Below, one piece after another: positions 7,448 through 15,145 of a stretch of 44,234 nucleotides of DNA; position 1 is the first letter of the stretch, and each line of letters opens with the position of its first letter. A model generated the notes under the pieces. It searched no databases, had not been told where the DNA came from, and saw only the letters and a list, made by a program, of their open reading frames with translations. The translations under genes were made by a program, and so were the position numbers. Source of the stretch: Chitinophagaceae bacterium (GTDB lineage: Bacteria > Bacteroidota > Bacteroidia > Chitinophagales > Chitinophagaceae); contig CANHCY010000014.1 of assembly GCA_947459295.1 (NCBI GenBank), positions 1 to 44,234 on the forward strand. Direction: 5' to 3'.

Positions 7448-9034
7448 ATGTACCACTCAAATTACTGCATGAAAGCAATCTATTTTAGCATACGCAGTCG
7501 TTTATTGTTTCGATTATTTATTGCAGTCATTAGTATTATAAGTTCTACAAATTGCTGGGGAAATGAATACAGCACGCAAAAACAGGACAGCATAACAGCA
7601 GCTTTCATCGATTCATTTATTATTAAAAACCAAGTAGATCCAAAATATAGTACTGCCATTAAGGAGTTTTACGCTTCCAACCAACACGAATATGTATGGA
7701 TTCAAAACAATCAAATGAACCAGCATACCAAAGATTTTATTATACATGCAAACAAACTAGCGCCAAATAGCATTGATAGTAATTTTGTTGGACAACTAAC
7801 CAAACAAAATTTTTCTCAACATAATGCTGCTAGTGATATTGATTTATCCTTAAGCCTCGCATTTTTTGCATACGCAGAAAAATGGCTGATGCCAAGTGAT
7901 ATAGACCCAGCTGACGTAAACTGGCGTATTCCTAAAAAATCACTGCCGCTGGTAAATCAATTAAAAAAATGGCTGAACCCGGCAACAATAACAGGATTTA
8001 ATACGGGTAGTCAAAATTTTAAACAATTACTCGAAAATTTCGTAAGCCTATCTACGATTGCAGCACTTGACTCGGGCATAAACATCCCTACTTCCAACAT
8101 TAAAATAAACAAAGGAGAAACGGCTCCTGTAATTAAACAAATCAAAAAGAAATTAAAATTACTTGGTGATTATAAAAGTACAGATACAACATCACTATAT
8201 AGTGGCTTACTAGATGTTGCTATTCAGCATTTTCAAGAAAGAATGGGGCTGCCCAAAACAAACTATATAGACAAAACATTATTACAAGCAATTCGAACGC
8301 CTATCCAAAAATACGCAAATACAATTGCAATTAACCTAGAGCGCCTGCGCTGGATGCCCGCCATGATGGATAGTAATTATATTGTTGTCAATATTCCAGC
8401 TTTCCAGCTAATTGTTTTTGATAGCAGTAAAATACAATTCAAAATGCCTGTTATTGTTGGGTCGGCGTCAAAAAATACGATCATATTTAGTGACCGAATG
8501 CGCTATATTGTTTTTAGTCCTTATTGGAATGTGCCTCCAAGCATTGTGAGAGCAGAAATATTACCTGGAATTAGAAATAATAGTAATTATTTGGCTTCAA
8601 AAAATATGGAAATTACCACACATGGTGACCTGCCTACAATTAGACAACTACCAGGTGCATCAAACTCCCTAGGACTTGTGAAGTTTTTATTTCCCAACCC
8701 CTACAATATCTATTTACATGATACCCCCGGAAAACACCTTTTTGCAAAGCAAAACAGAAGTTTAAGCCATGGCTGTGTTAGACTTGGTGACGCACGTAAA
8801 ATGGCAGGTTACCTGCTCAGAAACGATGCTAGTTGGACCGCAATAAAAATAGACAGCGCCATGCATCAGCAAAAAGAAAAGTGGGTAACCCTTAAAAAAA
8901 CAATACCCGTTTTTATAGCCTATTTTACAAGTTGGGTAGATAGTAATGGGGTATTACAATTTAGAAAAGACATTTACAATCATGACACTAAATTGGAACA
9001 GATACTTTTTAAAAAAGAAGCACACCAATTGTAA
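7448..9034 (+). CDS. L,D-transpeptidase of the YcbB/LdtD type
   Basis: Periplasmic enzyme expected to form 3-3 peptidoglycan cross-links or attach proteins to peptidoglycan. The order fits the family: signal sequence, scaffold domain (about 45-190), peptidoglycan-binding domain (about 220-275, GETAPVIKQIKKKLKLLGDY), and YkuD catalytic domain (about 305-470) with the signature SHGCVRL, the nucleophile being Cys about residue 443. The first ATG abuts the rsmE stop, but an ATG seven codons later (7469) gives a more ordinary signal peptide (MKAIYFSIRSRLLFRLFIAV), so the true start may be 7469. 528 residues is a usual length. Its operon with dnaB and rsmE is by position only, not an obvious functional link. 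Confidence 0.9.
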   Translation: MYHSNYCMKAIYFSIRSRLLFRLFIAVISIISSTNCWGNEYSTQKQDSITAAFIDSFIIKNQVDPKYSTAIKEFYASNQHEYVWIQNNQMNQHTKDFIIHANKLAPNSIDSNFVGQLTKQNFSQHNAASDIDLSLSLAFFAYAEKWLMPSDIDPADVNWRIPKKSLPLVNQLKKWLNPATITGFNTGSQNFKQLLENFVSLSTIAALDSGINIPTSNIKINKGETAPVIKQIKKKLKLLGDYKSTDTTSLYSGLLDVAIQHFQERMGLPKTNYIDKTLLQAIRTPIQKYANTIAINLERLRWMPAMMDSNYIVVNIPAFQLIVFDSSKIQFKMPVIVGSASKNTIIFSDRMRYIVFSPYWNVPPSIVRAEILPGIRNNSNYLASKNMEITTHGDLPTIRQLPGASNSLGLVKFLFPNPYNIYLHDTPGKHLFAKQNRSLSHGCVRLGDARKMAGYLLRNDASWTAIKIDSAMHQQKEKWVTLKKTIPVFIAYFTSWVDSNGVLQFRKDIYNHDTKLEQILFKKEAHQL

Positions 9035-9045
9035 CATCCAAATCC

Positions 9046-9053
9046 TAACTTTG
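9046..9053 (+). promoter_or_regulatory. -7 element (TAACTTTG) for the GNAT-fold gene
   Basis: Exact TAnnTTTG match 15 bp before the ATG at 9069. A TTG at 9029-9031 is only 14 bp upstream, shorter than the usual spacing, so the -33 part is uncertain. Confidence 0.5.
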
Positions 9054-9068
9054 AAGTAAAGAAATACG

Positions 9069-10241
9069 ATGCATTTAATTGAAGTAACAAGCGCAGCAAC
9101 CGCACAAGATTTTTTAGACGTGCAAGCGATTATCAATGCAGGCAACCCCAATTATATTAGACCCCTAAACAATGAGGTTAACGATGTTTTTGATATTGCT
9201 AAAAATAAAAATTTCAAATACGGAGAAGCGAAAAGATGGATACTTCAAACAGATGACGGCTCGCTTGTAGGGCGCATCGCAGCATTTACCAATTCAAAAT
9301 ATATAAATAAAGGAACCGAATTTAAAACCGGTGGAGTTGGTTTTTTTGATTGCATCAATGATCAGCCAGCAGCTAATTTACTATTTGATACTGCTAAAGA
9401 TTGGCTTGCACAAAAAGGAATGGAAGCCATGGATGGACCCATCAATTTTGGAGACAGAGATAAGTGGTGGGGCCTAATGGTAGAAGGTTTTGACAAGCCG
9501 CCTATGTATGGCATGTCTTATAATCCCGAATATTACGAAACACTATTTAGCAACTACGGATTTCAAAATTATTACAACCAGTTCTATTATGCCATGAGTG
9601 TAAAAGAGGAGCTACCTAGTAGATTTCCTGAAAGACACGCACGCTTTGCTGCAAAGCCAGACTATGTGGCCAAGCATGTTAAATTAAGTGAGCTTGAAAA
9701 ATATGCGGGAGATTTTGCAACAGTATACAACGCCGCATGGGCGCAACATGGTGAAGCTAAAGAAATCACCAAAGAACAAGTGATCAAGCTGTTTAAAACT
9801 ATGAAACCAATTATGGATGAACGCCTTGTTTGGTTTGCGTATTATAAAGCAGAGCCTATTGGAATGTTCATCAACATTCCGGACCTCAATCAATATTTCA
9901 AACACTTTAATGGTAAACTGGGCTGGTTCGAAAAACTTCGTTTATTGTACATGACAAAAACGGGCAAAAACAAACAATTAACCGGACTCGCTTTTGGAAT
10001 TGTTCCTAAATATCAATCACTAGGTATTGACAGCTTCATGATTCAGGAATGCTCACTGCTCATTAAAAACAAAGATTGGTATGACCGCTACGAAATGGGC
10101 TGGGCTGGAGATTGGAACCCAAAAATGCTCAATATTTATAAGAGCTTAGGGGCTAAGCCAAGTCGGAGGATGGTCACTTTCAGATGTCTTTTTGATGCCG
10201 CAAAGCCCTTTGAGCGTCACCCAGAAATGGTATACGGCTAA
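9069..10241 (+). CDS. GNAT-fold acyltransferase-like protein (YghO-like)
   Basis: A 390-residue cytoplasmic protein with no signal peptide or membrane segment. It has the look of the long GNAT-like family that includes E. coli YghO: an N-terminal half with GRIAAFTNSKYI and the strongly conserved GPINFGDRDKWWGL and PPMYGMSYNPEYYETLF, and a C-terminal half with an acetyl-CoA-fold pattern (LTGLAFGIVPKYQSLGIDS) and a closing AGDWNPKMLNIYKSLGA. The substrate is unknown. It has its own -7 element and stands alone between the dnaB operon and dnaX. Family membership rests on these motifs recalled by eye, so the name is provisional. Confidence 0.72.
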   Translation: MHLIEVTSAATAQDFLDVQAIINAGNPNYIRPLNNEVNDVFDIAKNKNFKYGEAKRWILQTDDGSLVGRIAAFTNSKYINKGTEFKTGGVGFFDCINDQPAANLLFDTAKDWLAQKGMEAMDGPINFGDRDKWWGLMVEGFDKPPMYGMSYNPEYYETLFSNYGFQNYYNQFYYAMSVKEELPSRFPERHARFAAKPDYVAKHVKLSELEKYAGDFATVYNAAWAQHGEAKEITKEQVIKLFKTMKPIMDERLVWFAYYKAEPIGMFINIPDLNQYFKHFNGKLGWFEKLRLLYMTKTGKNKQLTGLAFGIVPKYQSLGIDSFMIQECSLLIKNKDWYDRYEMGWAGDWNPKMLNIYKSLGAKPSRRMVTFRCLFDAAKPFERHPEMVYG

Positions 10242-10317
10242 AATTATACCCATGTGCAAAAAAGGTGGGGTTTAGATAAGGGTAAGCCTGCCGTTGTGCT
10301 TATATTGCAACCCTGTT

Positions 10318-12174
10318 ATGGAAAATCATTTTGTTGTTTCGGCCCGTAAGTATAGACCCCAAAACTTTAATACTGTTGTTGGGCAATCGCATATTACGAC
10401 AACCCTAAAAAACGCCATCAAAAACAATCAACTCGCACATGCGTTTTTGTTTTGTGGACCAAGAGGCGTTGGTAAAACAACATGTGCCAGAATTTTAGCC
10501 AAAACCATTAATTGCACAAGCCCTACACCAGATGGCGAAGCTTGTAACACCTGTAATAGTTGTGTATCTTTTGATGCGGGCACTTCATTAAATATTCATG
10601 AACTGGATGCGGCGAGTAACAACTCGGTGGATGATATCAGGTCCCTTGTAGAACAGGTAAGATTTGCACCGCAGGCTGGTAAATACAAAGTATATATTGT
10701 GGATGAGGTACACATGCTCAGCGCTAGTGCCTTTAATGCATTTTTAAAAACATTAGAAGAACCACCTTCATATGCAATATTTATTTTAGCGACTACCGAA
10801 AAACATAAAATACTTCCTACGATTTTAAGTCGTTGTCAAATATTTGATTTTAAAAGAATTACCAACAACGACACCGTAGAACACCTTGAAGAAATTGCAG
10901 GTAAAGAATCTATTAAAGCCGAGCGTGCCGCGCTACAAGTAATTGCACAAAAGAGCGAAGGCTGTATGCGTGATTCACTGAGCATTTTAGATAAAATTGT
11001 AAGTTTTACGGGTGGCAGCTTAACCTATCAAAACACACTTGAGCATTTAAATATTTTAGACGAAGATTACTTCTTTAAAATGCTAGAAAGCATGCAAGCA
11101 AAGGATTTGGCGGCATCTATGATTCTTTATGATGAAATCAATAGAAAGGGTTTTGAAGGGGATATGGTACTCAATGGTTTTGCCGAATTCATCCGTAATA
11201 TTTTAGTTTGCAAAGACCCCAAATCAGCCCCTTTATTAGAAGTAGTAGAAGGCATGCAAGAAAAATATATTGCTGCTGCTGCTGCAATGGGTATGTCGTA
11301 TTTAGTGAGTGCGCTTAATATTTTAAATGAAGCAGAGATCAATTATAAAATGGCGCGTAACAAAAGATTACACGTAGAACTCACGCTCATTAAACTTAAT
11401 TTTTTACAAGAGGCCATAGAGCTTGCCTCAGAAAATGGTTCAATTGTAAAAAAAAAACGGATTGACGGACCAGTAGCAATCAAAACAAGAAGTATTCCTT
11501 CTATACAAGTTATTACCCCTCCAAATAATACAACTGCTAGCAAACCAAGTCTTTCTATAGATACGGATGTAGCTGCAGGCATTACTGCACAAGCTGTGAT
11601 GCAAACATCCCCTACCGCACAAACTCAAATGCCACCTGCTGCACCAGCATCGACACCTACAAAAGTGGCAACAATTTCGACGGCAACAACTAGCGCAGCT
11701 CCGGCTCAAGCTTCGGGTCCAAAAAAGAACCTATTAACTGCCTTGAGGGAAAAATATGGTGATCAATATGCTATCGAAGAGGTTAAGGAAGCGGAATCTT
11801 TGAATATCGAAAAACTAAGGGCTTGCTGGGACGCTTATGGTGCAACACTTGAAGCGCAACAAAAGCACTCCTCGTCTGGGACATTTAAAATGGCAGTGCT
11901 TGAAATAGAAAACGATATTCATTTTACGGTTCGTGTACCTGGTTTAACAGCTCAAAAATTTGTAGAACAGGAGCGTATGATGCTCATTGATCAAATATTT
12001 GCTACGTTTAATAACAGGTCTATAAAATTTAGTGTCATTGTTGACGCCACAGAAAAAGAAGATGTGCCTATTCACATGCGTTTAAATAGTAAACAAAAAT
12101 TTGAACGTATCAGCGAGCAATATCCGCTACTTAAAGAATTGAAAGAAAAGCTGAAATTAGAGATTGACTACTAA
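10318..12174 (+). CDS. dnaX: DNA polymerase III subunit gamma/tau
   Basis: Motor subunit of the clamp loader. From ATG 10318 the protein has 618 residues. Walker A GPRGVGKT is at 47-54, a four-Cys zinc site at 66, 76, 79 and 82, Walker B VDEVHMLS near 125, and the SRC sensor (LSRCQIFDFKRI) near 180. The collar domain III ends about 370 with KLNFLQEAIELA. Then comes a low-complexity Ala/Thr/Pro linker (about 400-470) and a tau-specific C-terminal domain. At the boundary is a ten-A run (11448-11457, Val377-Lys-Lys-Lys380); both alternative frames stop within a few codons, suggesting programmed slippage to a gamma form. An upstream in-frame TTG (10294) is less likely as start because KYRPQNF conservation begins only after ATG 10318. 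Confidence 0.96.
   Translation: MENHFVVSARKYRPQNFNTVVGQSHITTTLKNAIKNNQLAHAFLFCGPRGVGKTTCARILAKTINCTSPTPDGEACNTCNSCVSFDAGTSLNIHELDAASNNSVDDIRSLVEQVRFAPQAGKYKVYIVDEVHMLSASAFNAFLKTLEEPPSYAIFILATTEKHKILPTILSRCQIFDFKRITNNDTVEHLEEIAGKESIKAERAALQVIAQKSEGCMRDSLSILDKIVSFTGGSLTYQNTLEHLNILDEDYFFKMLESMQAKDLAASMILYDEINRKGFEGDMVLNGFAEFIRNILVCKDPKSAPLLEVVEGMQEKYIAAAAAMGMSYLVSALNILNEAEINYKMARNKRLHVELTLIKLNFLQEAIELASENGSIVKKKRIDGPVAIKTRSIPSIQVITPPNNTTASKPSLSIDTDVAAGITAQAVMQTSPTAQTQMPPAAPASTPTKVATISTATTSAAPAQASGPKKNLLTALREKYGDQYAIEEVKEAESLNIEKLRACWDAYGATLEAQQKHSSSGTFKMAVLEIENDIHFTVRVPGLTAQKFVEQERMMLIDQIFATFNNRSIKFSVIVDATEKEDVPIHMRLNSKQKFERISEQYPLLKELKEKLKLEIDY
11448..11476 (+). promoter_or_regulatory. Candidate programmed slippage/frameshift site in dnaX
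   Basis: Ten consecutive A's (11448-11457) in the codons GTA AAA AAA AAA CGG. Shift to the -1 frame (or one extra A in the mRNA) gives ACG GAT TGA, a stop at 11463-11465. Shift to +1 (or one A lost) reads AAC GGA TTG ACG GAC CAG TAG, a stop at 11474-11476. Either makes a product of about 382-386 residues that ends just after the clamp-loader core. No strong stem-loop starts 5-10 nt downstream (only a 5-bp AGAAG/CTTCT stem at 11488-11502), which favours transcriptional over ribosomal slippage. Confidence 0.7.
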
Positions 12175-12185
12175 AATTGTAATCA

Positions 12186-12530
12186 TTAGATTTTTTTGGT
12201 AGCGCTATAACTATTTTTTAATAGCCACTGTAACACTTTATCGCGCTGATCTCCTTGTACAATAATTTCAGCATCTTTTACAGAACCTCCCGTACCACAA
12301 AAATTTTTTAGCTGTTTGCCTAATTTTTCTGCGTCGTCGCTTGTGCCAATAAATCCTGTAATAAGCGTAACAGCCTTGCCAGCTCTATGTTTGGTGTCTA
12401 GCCTAATGCGTAGTGGTTGTTTTGCTGGCGGTATGGTTTCCAATATTTCATCCTGCGCTGGCTCGAAGCTAAAATTTGGATCGGTGCTATAAATGAACCC
12501 CCTTGCGTCTGATTTATTTTTTTTACTCAT
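12186..12530 (-). CDS. SUI1/YciH-type translation initiation factor
   Basis: Small cytoplasmic protein of the eIF1/SUI1 family (bacterial YciH). From the ATG at 12530 it has 114 residues. The C-terminal SUI1 fold is clear: LRIRLDTKHRAGKAVTLITG, then KQLKNFCGTGGSVKDAEI and VQGDQRDKVLQWLLKN, where CGTGGSVKDAEI..Q is the family hallmark. The N-terminal 40 residues are a polar extension. A longer start at 12557 would add nine residues and overlap the upstream gene's end, so it is disfavoured. It lies 16 bp after the DUF4783 gene and converges on dnaX with only 11 bp between stop codons. Its role in bacteria is not settled. Confidence 0.9.
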   Translation of the reverse strand: MSKKNKSDARGFIYSTDPNFSFEPAQDEILETIPPAKQPLRIRLDTKHRAGKAVTLITGFIGTSDDAEKLGKQLKNFCGTGGSVKDAEIIVQGDQRDKVLQWLLKNSYSATKKI

Positions 12531-12546
12531 CAAAATAAAATGGTCA

Positions 12547-12942
12547 TTAATTAACACGAAGGGTTACAATATGATAAGGCGCTCCATTTTTTTTCATGAG
12601 CATGAGCGTAATATTATAATTTTTTGCGCCGCCTGAAATTTTCCCCGTCAAATACATCGTGTTTCCAATTTCTCTTTGGGCGGTACGTTCAAAACCTTTA
12701 ACCTGGTATTCGGAATAAAAAGCGGCGAGTTTTTCGGCAGCTTTTTCGGTTGCTACAATTTTATCTTCCGGAGCATTCAAAAATTTAATGTCTACGACCA
12801 CTGCAAAATGTTTTGCAATTTCTGAGGCATTACCAGATTTTAAAGCAGCAATAACCTGATCGGCATCACCTTGAAAAGGCCCTTCAAATGCTGTCGATAA
12901 CAGCAGAAGTGGGAACAAAAGGCCTAATAAATGCTTTTTCAT
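12547..12942 (-). CDS. DUF4783 family exported protein
   Basis: From ATG 12942 the protein has 131 residues: a signal peptide (MKKHLLGLLFPLLLLSTAF) then a compact NTF2-like domain typical of DUF4783, with GDADQVIAALKSGNASEIAK, a Phe-rich middle (FYSEYQVKGFERTAQREIGNT) and a C-terminal strand pair ending YHIVTLRVN. The family is common in Bacteroidota and has no assigned function. The frame extends upstream to 13131, across the divergent gpmI promoter and into gpmI, but that part is clearly not coding. A perfect -7 element at 12966-12973 supports the start used. It is followed by the SUI1 gene. Confidence 0.85.
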   Translation of the reverse strand: MKKHLLGLLFPLLLLSTAFEGPFQGDADQVIAALKSGNASEIAKHFAVVVDIKFLNAPEDKIVATEKAAEKLAAFYSEYQVKGFERTAQREIGNTMYLTGKISGGAKNYNITLMLMKKNGAPYHIVTLRVN

Positions 12943-12965
12943 GGTCTGGTTTTGATTGACGCACC

Positions 12966-12973
12966 CAAAAATA
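12966..12973 (-). promoter_or_regulatory. -7 element (TATTTTTG) for the DUF4783-SUI1 pair
   Basis: Exact minus-strand TAnnTTTG match 23 bp before the DUF4783 ATG at 12942. It shares the 111-bp divergent region with the gpmI promoter. Confidence 0.5.
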
Positions 12974-13019
12974 ACTAAGATGCAGCAATTAATAAGCCTA
13001 AACCCTTTAAAATTGAGGT

Positions 13020-13049
13020 TTTGCCTAAAAAATAAAGGTTGTAAATTTG
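13020..13049 (+). promoter_or_regulatory. Complete Bacteroidota promoter for gpmI (TTTG-N18-TAAATTTG)
   Basis: TTTG at 13020-13023 and TAAATTTG at 13042-13049 are separated by 18 bp, the best full promoter in the window. Only four bases separate the -7 element from the gpmI ATG at 13054, so transcription should start at or within a base or two of the start codon (leaderless mRNA). Confidence 0.65.
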
Positions 13050-13053
13050 CAGT

Positions 13054-14574
13054 ATGAAGCGCAAAGTAATTCTCGTCATTATGGACGGATGGGGACTTGG
13101 TACTAAAAAAATGTCTGATGCCATCCAACAATCAAAAACACCTTTTGTAAATAGTCTTTATACAAAATATGCAAATAACACGCTAGTTACTTGTGGCGAA
13201 GAGGTAGGCTTACCAGAAGGACAAATGGGTAATTCAGAAGTGGGGCACTTAAATATTGGTGCAGGTCGTATTGTATATCAAGAATTACAACGCATCAATG
13301 TTGCTATTAAAACGGGCGAACTGGCTAGTAATCCTACCTTTTTAGAAGCAGTAGCCTATGCTAAAACAAACAACAAACCACTGCACTTAATGGGACTTGT
13401 TAGTGATGGTGGCGTACATGCGCATATCAATCACTTAACCGCTATTTGCGATTATTGCAAAGCAAATGGACTTACCGAAGTATACATTCATGCATTTACA
13501 GATGGTAGAGACACAGACCCTAAAAGTGGACTAGGCTTTATCAATACACTTTCAGCGCATTTACAAAATAGCGTAGGTAAAATTGCGACCATTAGTGGCC
13601 GTTATTACGCCATGGACCGTGATAAAAGATGGGAAAGAGTAAAGCTCGCATATGATTGTTTGGTGCATAGTACAGGGCCTCGTGCTACCAGTGCTACAGC
13701 TGCTTTAGAAGCTGCATACGCTGCAGATACCACCGACGAATTTTTATTACCTACTGTTATTATAAATGATAATAACGAACCCGTTGCTGCTATCAAAGAG
13801 GGTGACGCGGTATTCTGTTTTAATTTTAGAACAGACCGTTGTAGAGAAATTACAGAAGTGTTAACGCAACAAGCATTTCCTACATTTAATATGCAGCCAT
13901 TACAGCTTCATTATACCACGATGACACAGTACGATCAAACCTTTAAAGGCGTCCATGTGGTATTTGAAAATGATAATTTACAAAACACATTAGGTGAAGT
14001 ATTAGCCGCACATGGTAAAAAGCAAATTAGAATTGCGGAAACCGAAAAATATCCGCACGTAACTTTCTTTTTTAGCGGCGGAAGAGAAAAACCTTTTGAA
14101 GGAGAAAATAGAATTATGGTGGCTTCCCCAAAAGTTGCTACTTACGATTTACAACCAGCAATGAGTGCTGTTGAAATCACCGATTTATTGGTACCAGAAA
14201 TAGAAGCCGAATCTGCAGATTTTATATGCCTAAACTACGCAAACGCAGATATGGTAGGTCATACAGGCGTTTTTGAGGCGGCTATAAAAGCGGTAGAAAC
14301 CGTAGACGCTTGTGTAAATAGAGTGGTGACAGCAGGCCTTGCGCACGGGTATACCTTACTTGTCACTGCAGACCATGGCAATGCAGACTTTATGATTAAC
14401 GAAGACGGAAGTCCTAACACGGCGCATACTTTAAATTTGGTACCTTTATTTCTAGTAGATAATGATTTAAAAGTAAACCTTAAAGCAGGTAAGCTAGGCG
14501 ACATTGCACCTACTATTTTACATTTAATGGATTTACCAATACCGGCAGAAATGACCGGCAATATTTTAATATAA
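13054..14574 (+). CDS. gpmI: 2,3-bisphosphoglycerate-independent phosphoglycerate mutase
   Basis: Mn-dependent glycolytic enzyme interconverting 3- and 2-phosphoglycerate. The 506 residues match the family length. The metal-binding IMDGWG motif puts Asp at 11, and the phosphate-accepting Ser is Ser61 in GNSEVGHLNIGAGR. Further marks are the HIHAFTDGRDTDPKSG and SGRYYAMDRDKRWERV substrate regions, NFRTDRCREIT, FFFSGGREKPFEGE, and the C-terminal metal motifs NYANADMVGHTG and VTADHGNADFM. All catalytic motifs are present. It is divergent from the DUF4783 gene and is followed 11 bp later by the heme-binding gene. Confidence 0.98.
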   Translation: MKRKVILVIMDGWGLGTKKMSDAIQQSKTPFVNSLYTKYANNTLVTCGEEVGLPEGQMGNSEVGHLNIGAGRIVYQELQRINVAIKTGELASNPTFLEAVAYAKTNNKPLHLMGLVSDGGVHAHINHLTAICDYCKANGLTEVYIHAFTDGRDTDPKSGLGFINTLSAHLQNSVGKIATISGRYYAMDRDKRWERVKLAYDCLVHSTGPRATSATAALEAAYAADTTDEFLLPTVIINDNNEPVAAIKEGDAVFCFNFRTDRCREITEVLTQQAFPTFNMQPLQLHYTTMTQYDQTFKGVHVVFENDNLQNTLGEVLAAHGKKQIRIAETEKYPHVTFFFSGGREKPFEGENRIMVASPKVATYDLQPAMSAVEITDLLVPEIEAESADFICLNYANADMVGHTGVFEAAIKAVETVDACVNRVVTAGLAHGYTLLVTADHGNADFMINEDGSPNTAHTLNLVPLFLVDNDLKVNLKAGKLGDIAPTILHLMDLPIPAEMTGNILI

Positions 14575-14585
14575 AAATTACCCCC

Positions 14586-15077
14586 ATGAGCATACTAAAA
14601 AAAATTGGACTTGCACTTGTTGTTGTCTTAGTGGTATTACAAGCGTTTAGACCTGAAAAAAATATGTCAGATGACCATTCGAAAAATATTGCGACCATCT
14701 ATCCAGTGTCAAAAGAAGTGAACGCTATTTTAGTAAAAGCTTGTAATGATTGTCATAGCAATAACTCAAAGTACCCGTGGTATGCTAGTGTTCAACCACT
14801 TGCATGGTGGATCAATGACCATATTGTAGATGGTAAAAAACATTTTAATTTAGATGATTTTGCTAATTATAAACTACGCAAGCAATACCATAAAATGGAA
14901 GAAGTGATAGAGCAAGTGAAAGAAGGTGAAATGCCACTTGAATCTTATAGCCTCATACATGCTGAAGCCAAATTAACAGAAGAAGAAAGAGTTGTAATAA
15001 CGAACTGGGCCCAGTCTGTACTCGACTCTATGAAAGCAACTTACCCGATTGATAGTTTAATTAAGAAAAAGAATTAA
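14586..15077 (+). CDS. Heme-binding domain protein (PF14376 type), membrane-anchored
   Basis: A 163-residue protein with an N-terminal membrane helix or uncleaved signal (about 5-22, KKIGLALVVVLVVLQAF) and one periplasmic domain carrying a c-type heme motif CNDCH (Cys53, Cys56, His57) followed by SNNSKYPWY and a Trp-rich PLAWWINDHI. This pattern is the Bacteroidota heme-binding domain family, thought to be a small cytochrome-like electron carrier; the partner is unknown. It is followed by a strong terminator, which closes the gpmI unit. The start ATG is directly preceded by five C's (14581-14585). Confidence 0.88.
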   Translation: MSILKKIGLALVVVLVVLQAFRPEKNMSDDHSKNIATIYPVSKEVNAILVKACNDCHSNNSKYPWYASVQPLAWWINDHIVDGKKHFNLDDFANYKLRKQYHKMEEVIEQVKEGEMPLESYSLIHAEAKLTEEERVVITNWAQSVLDSMKATYPIDSLIKKKN

Positions 15078-15102
15078 TAGACCCCTACAAAGCTCTTTTA
15101 TT

Positions 15103-15133
15103 AGCCCGCTTACTAAACTAAGCGGGCTTTTTG
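15103..15133 (+). terminator. Intrinsic terminator after the heme-binding gene
   Basis: AGCCCGCTTA (15103-15112) pairs perfectly with TAAGCGGGCT (15119-15128) around a 6-nt loop, followed by a run of T's. The 10-bp GC-containing stem plus T-tract is a standard Rho-independent terminator. It ends 13 bp before the ysxC start codon. Confidence 0.9.
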
Positions 15134-15145
15134 TTAACTTGCAGC

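Noticed and set aside
12943..13131. Long N-terminal extension of the DUF4783 protein
   Set aside because: It would run across the gpmI promoter and into gpmI; the signal peptide at 12942 and the -7 element at 12966-12973 show the real start.
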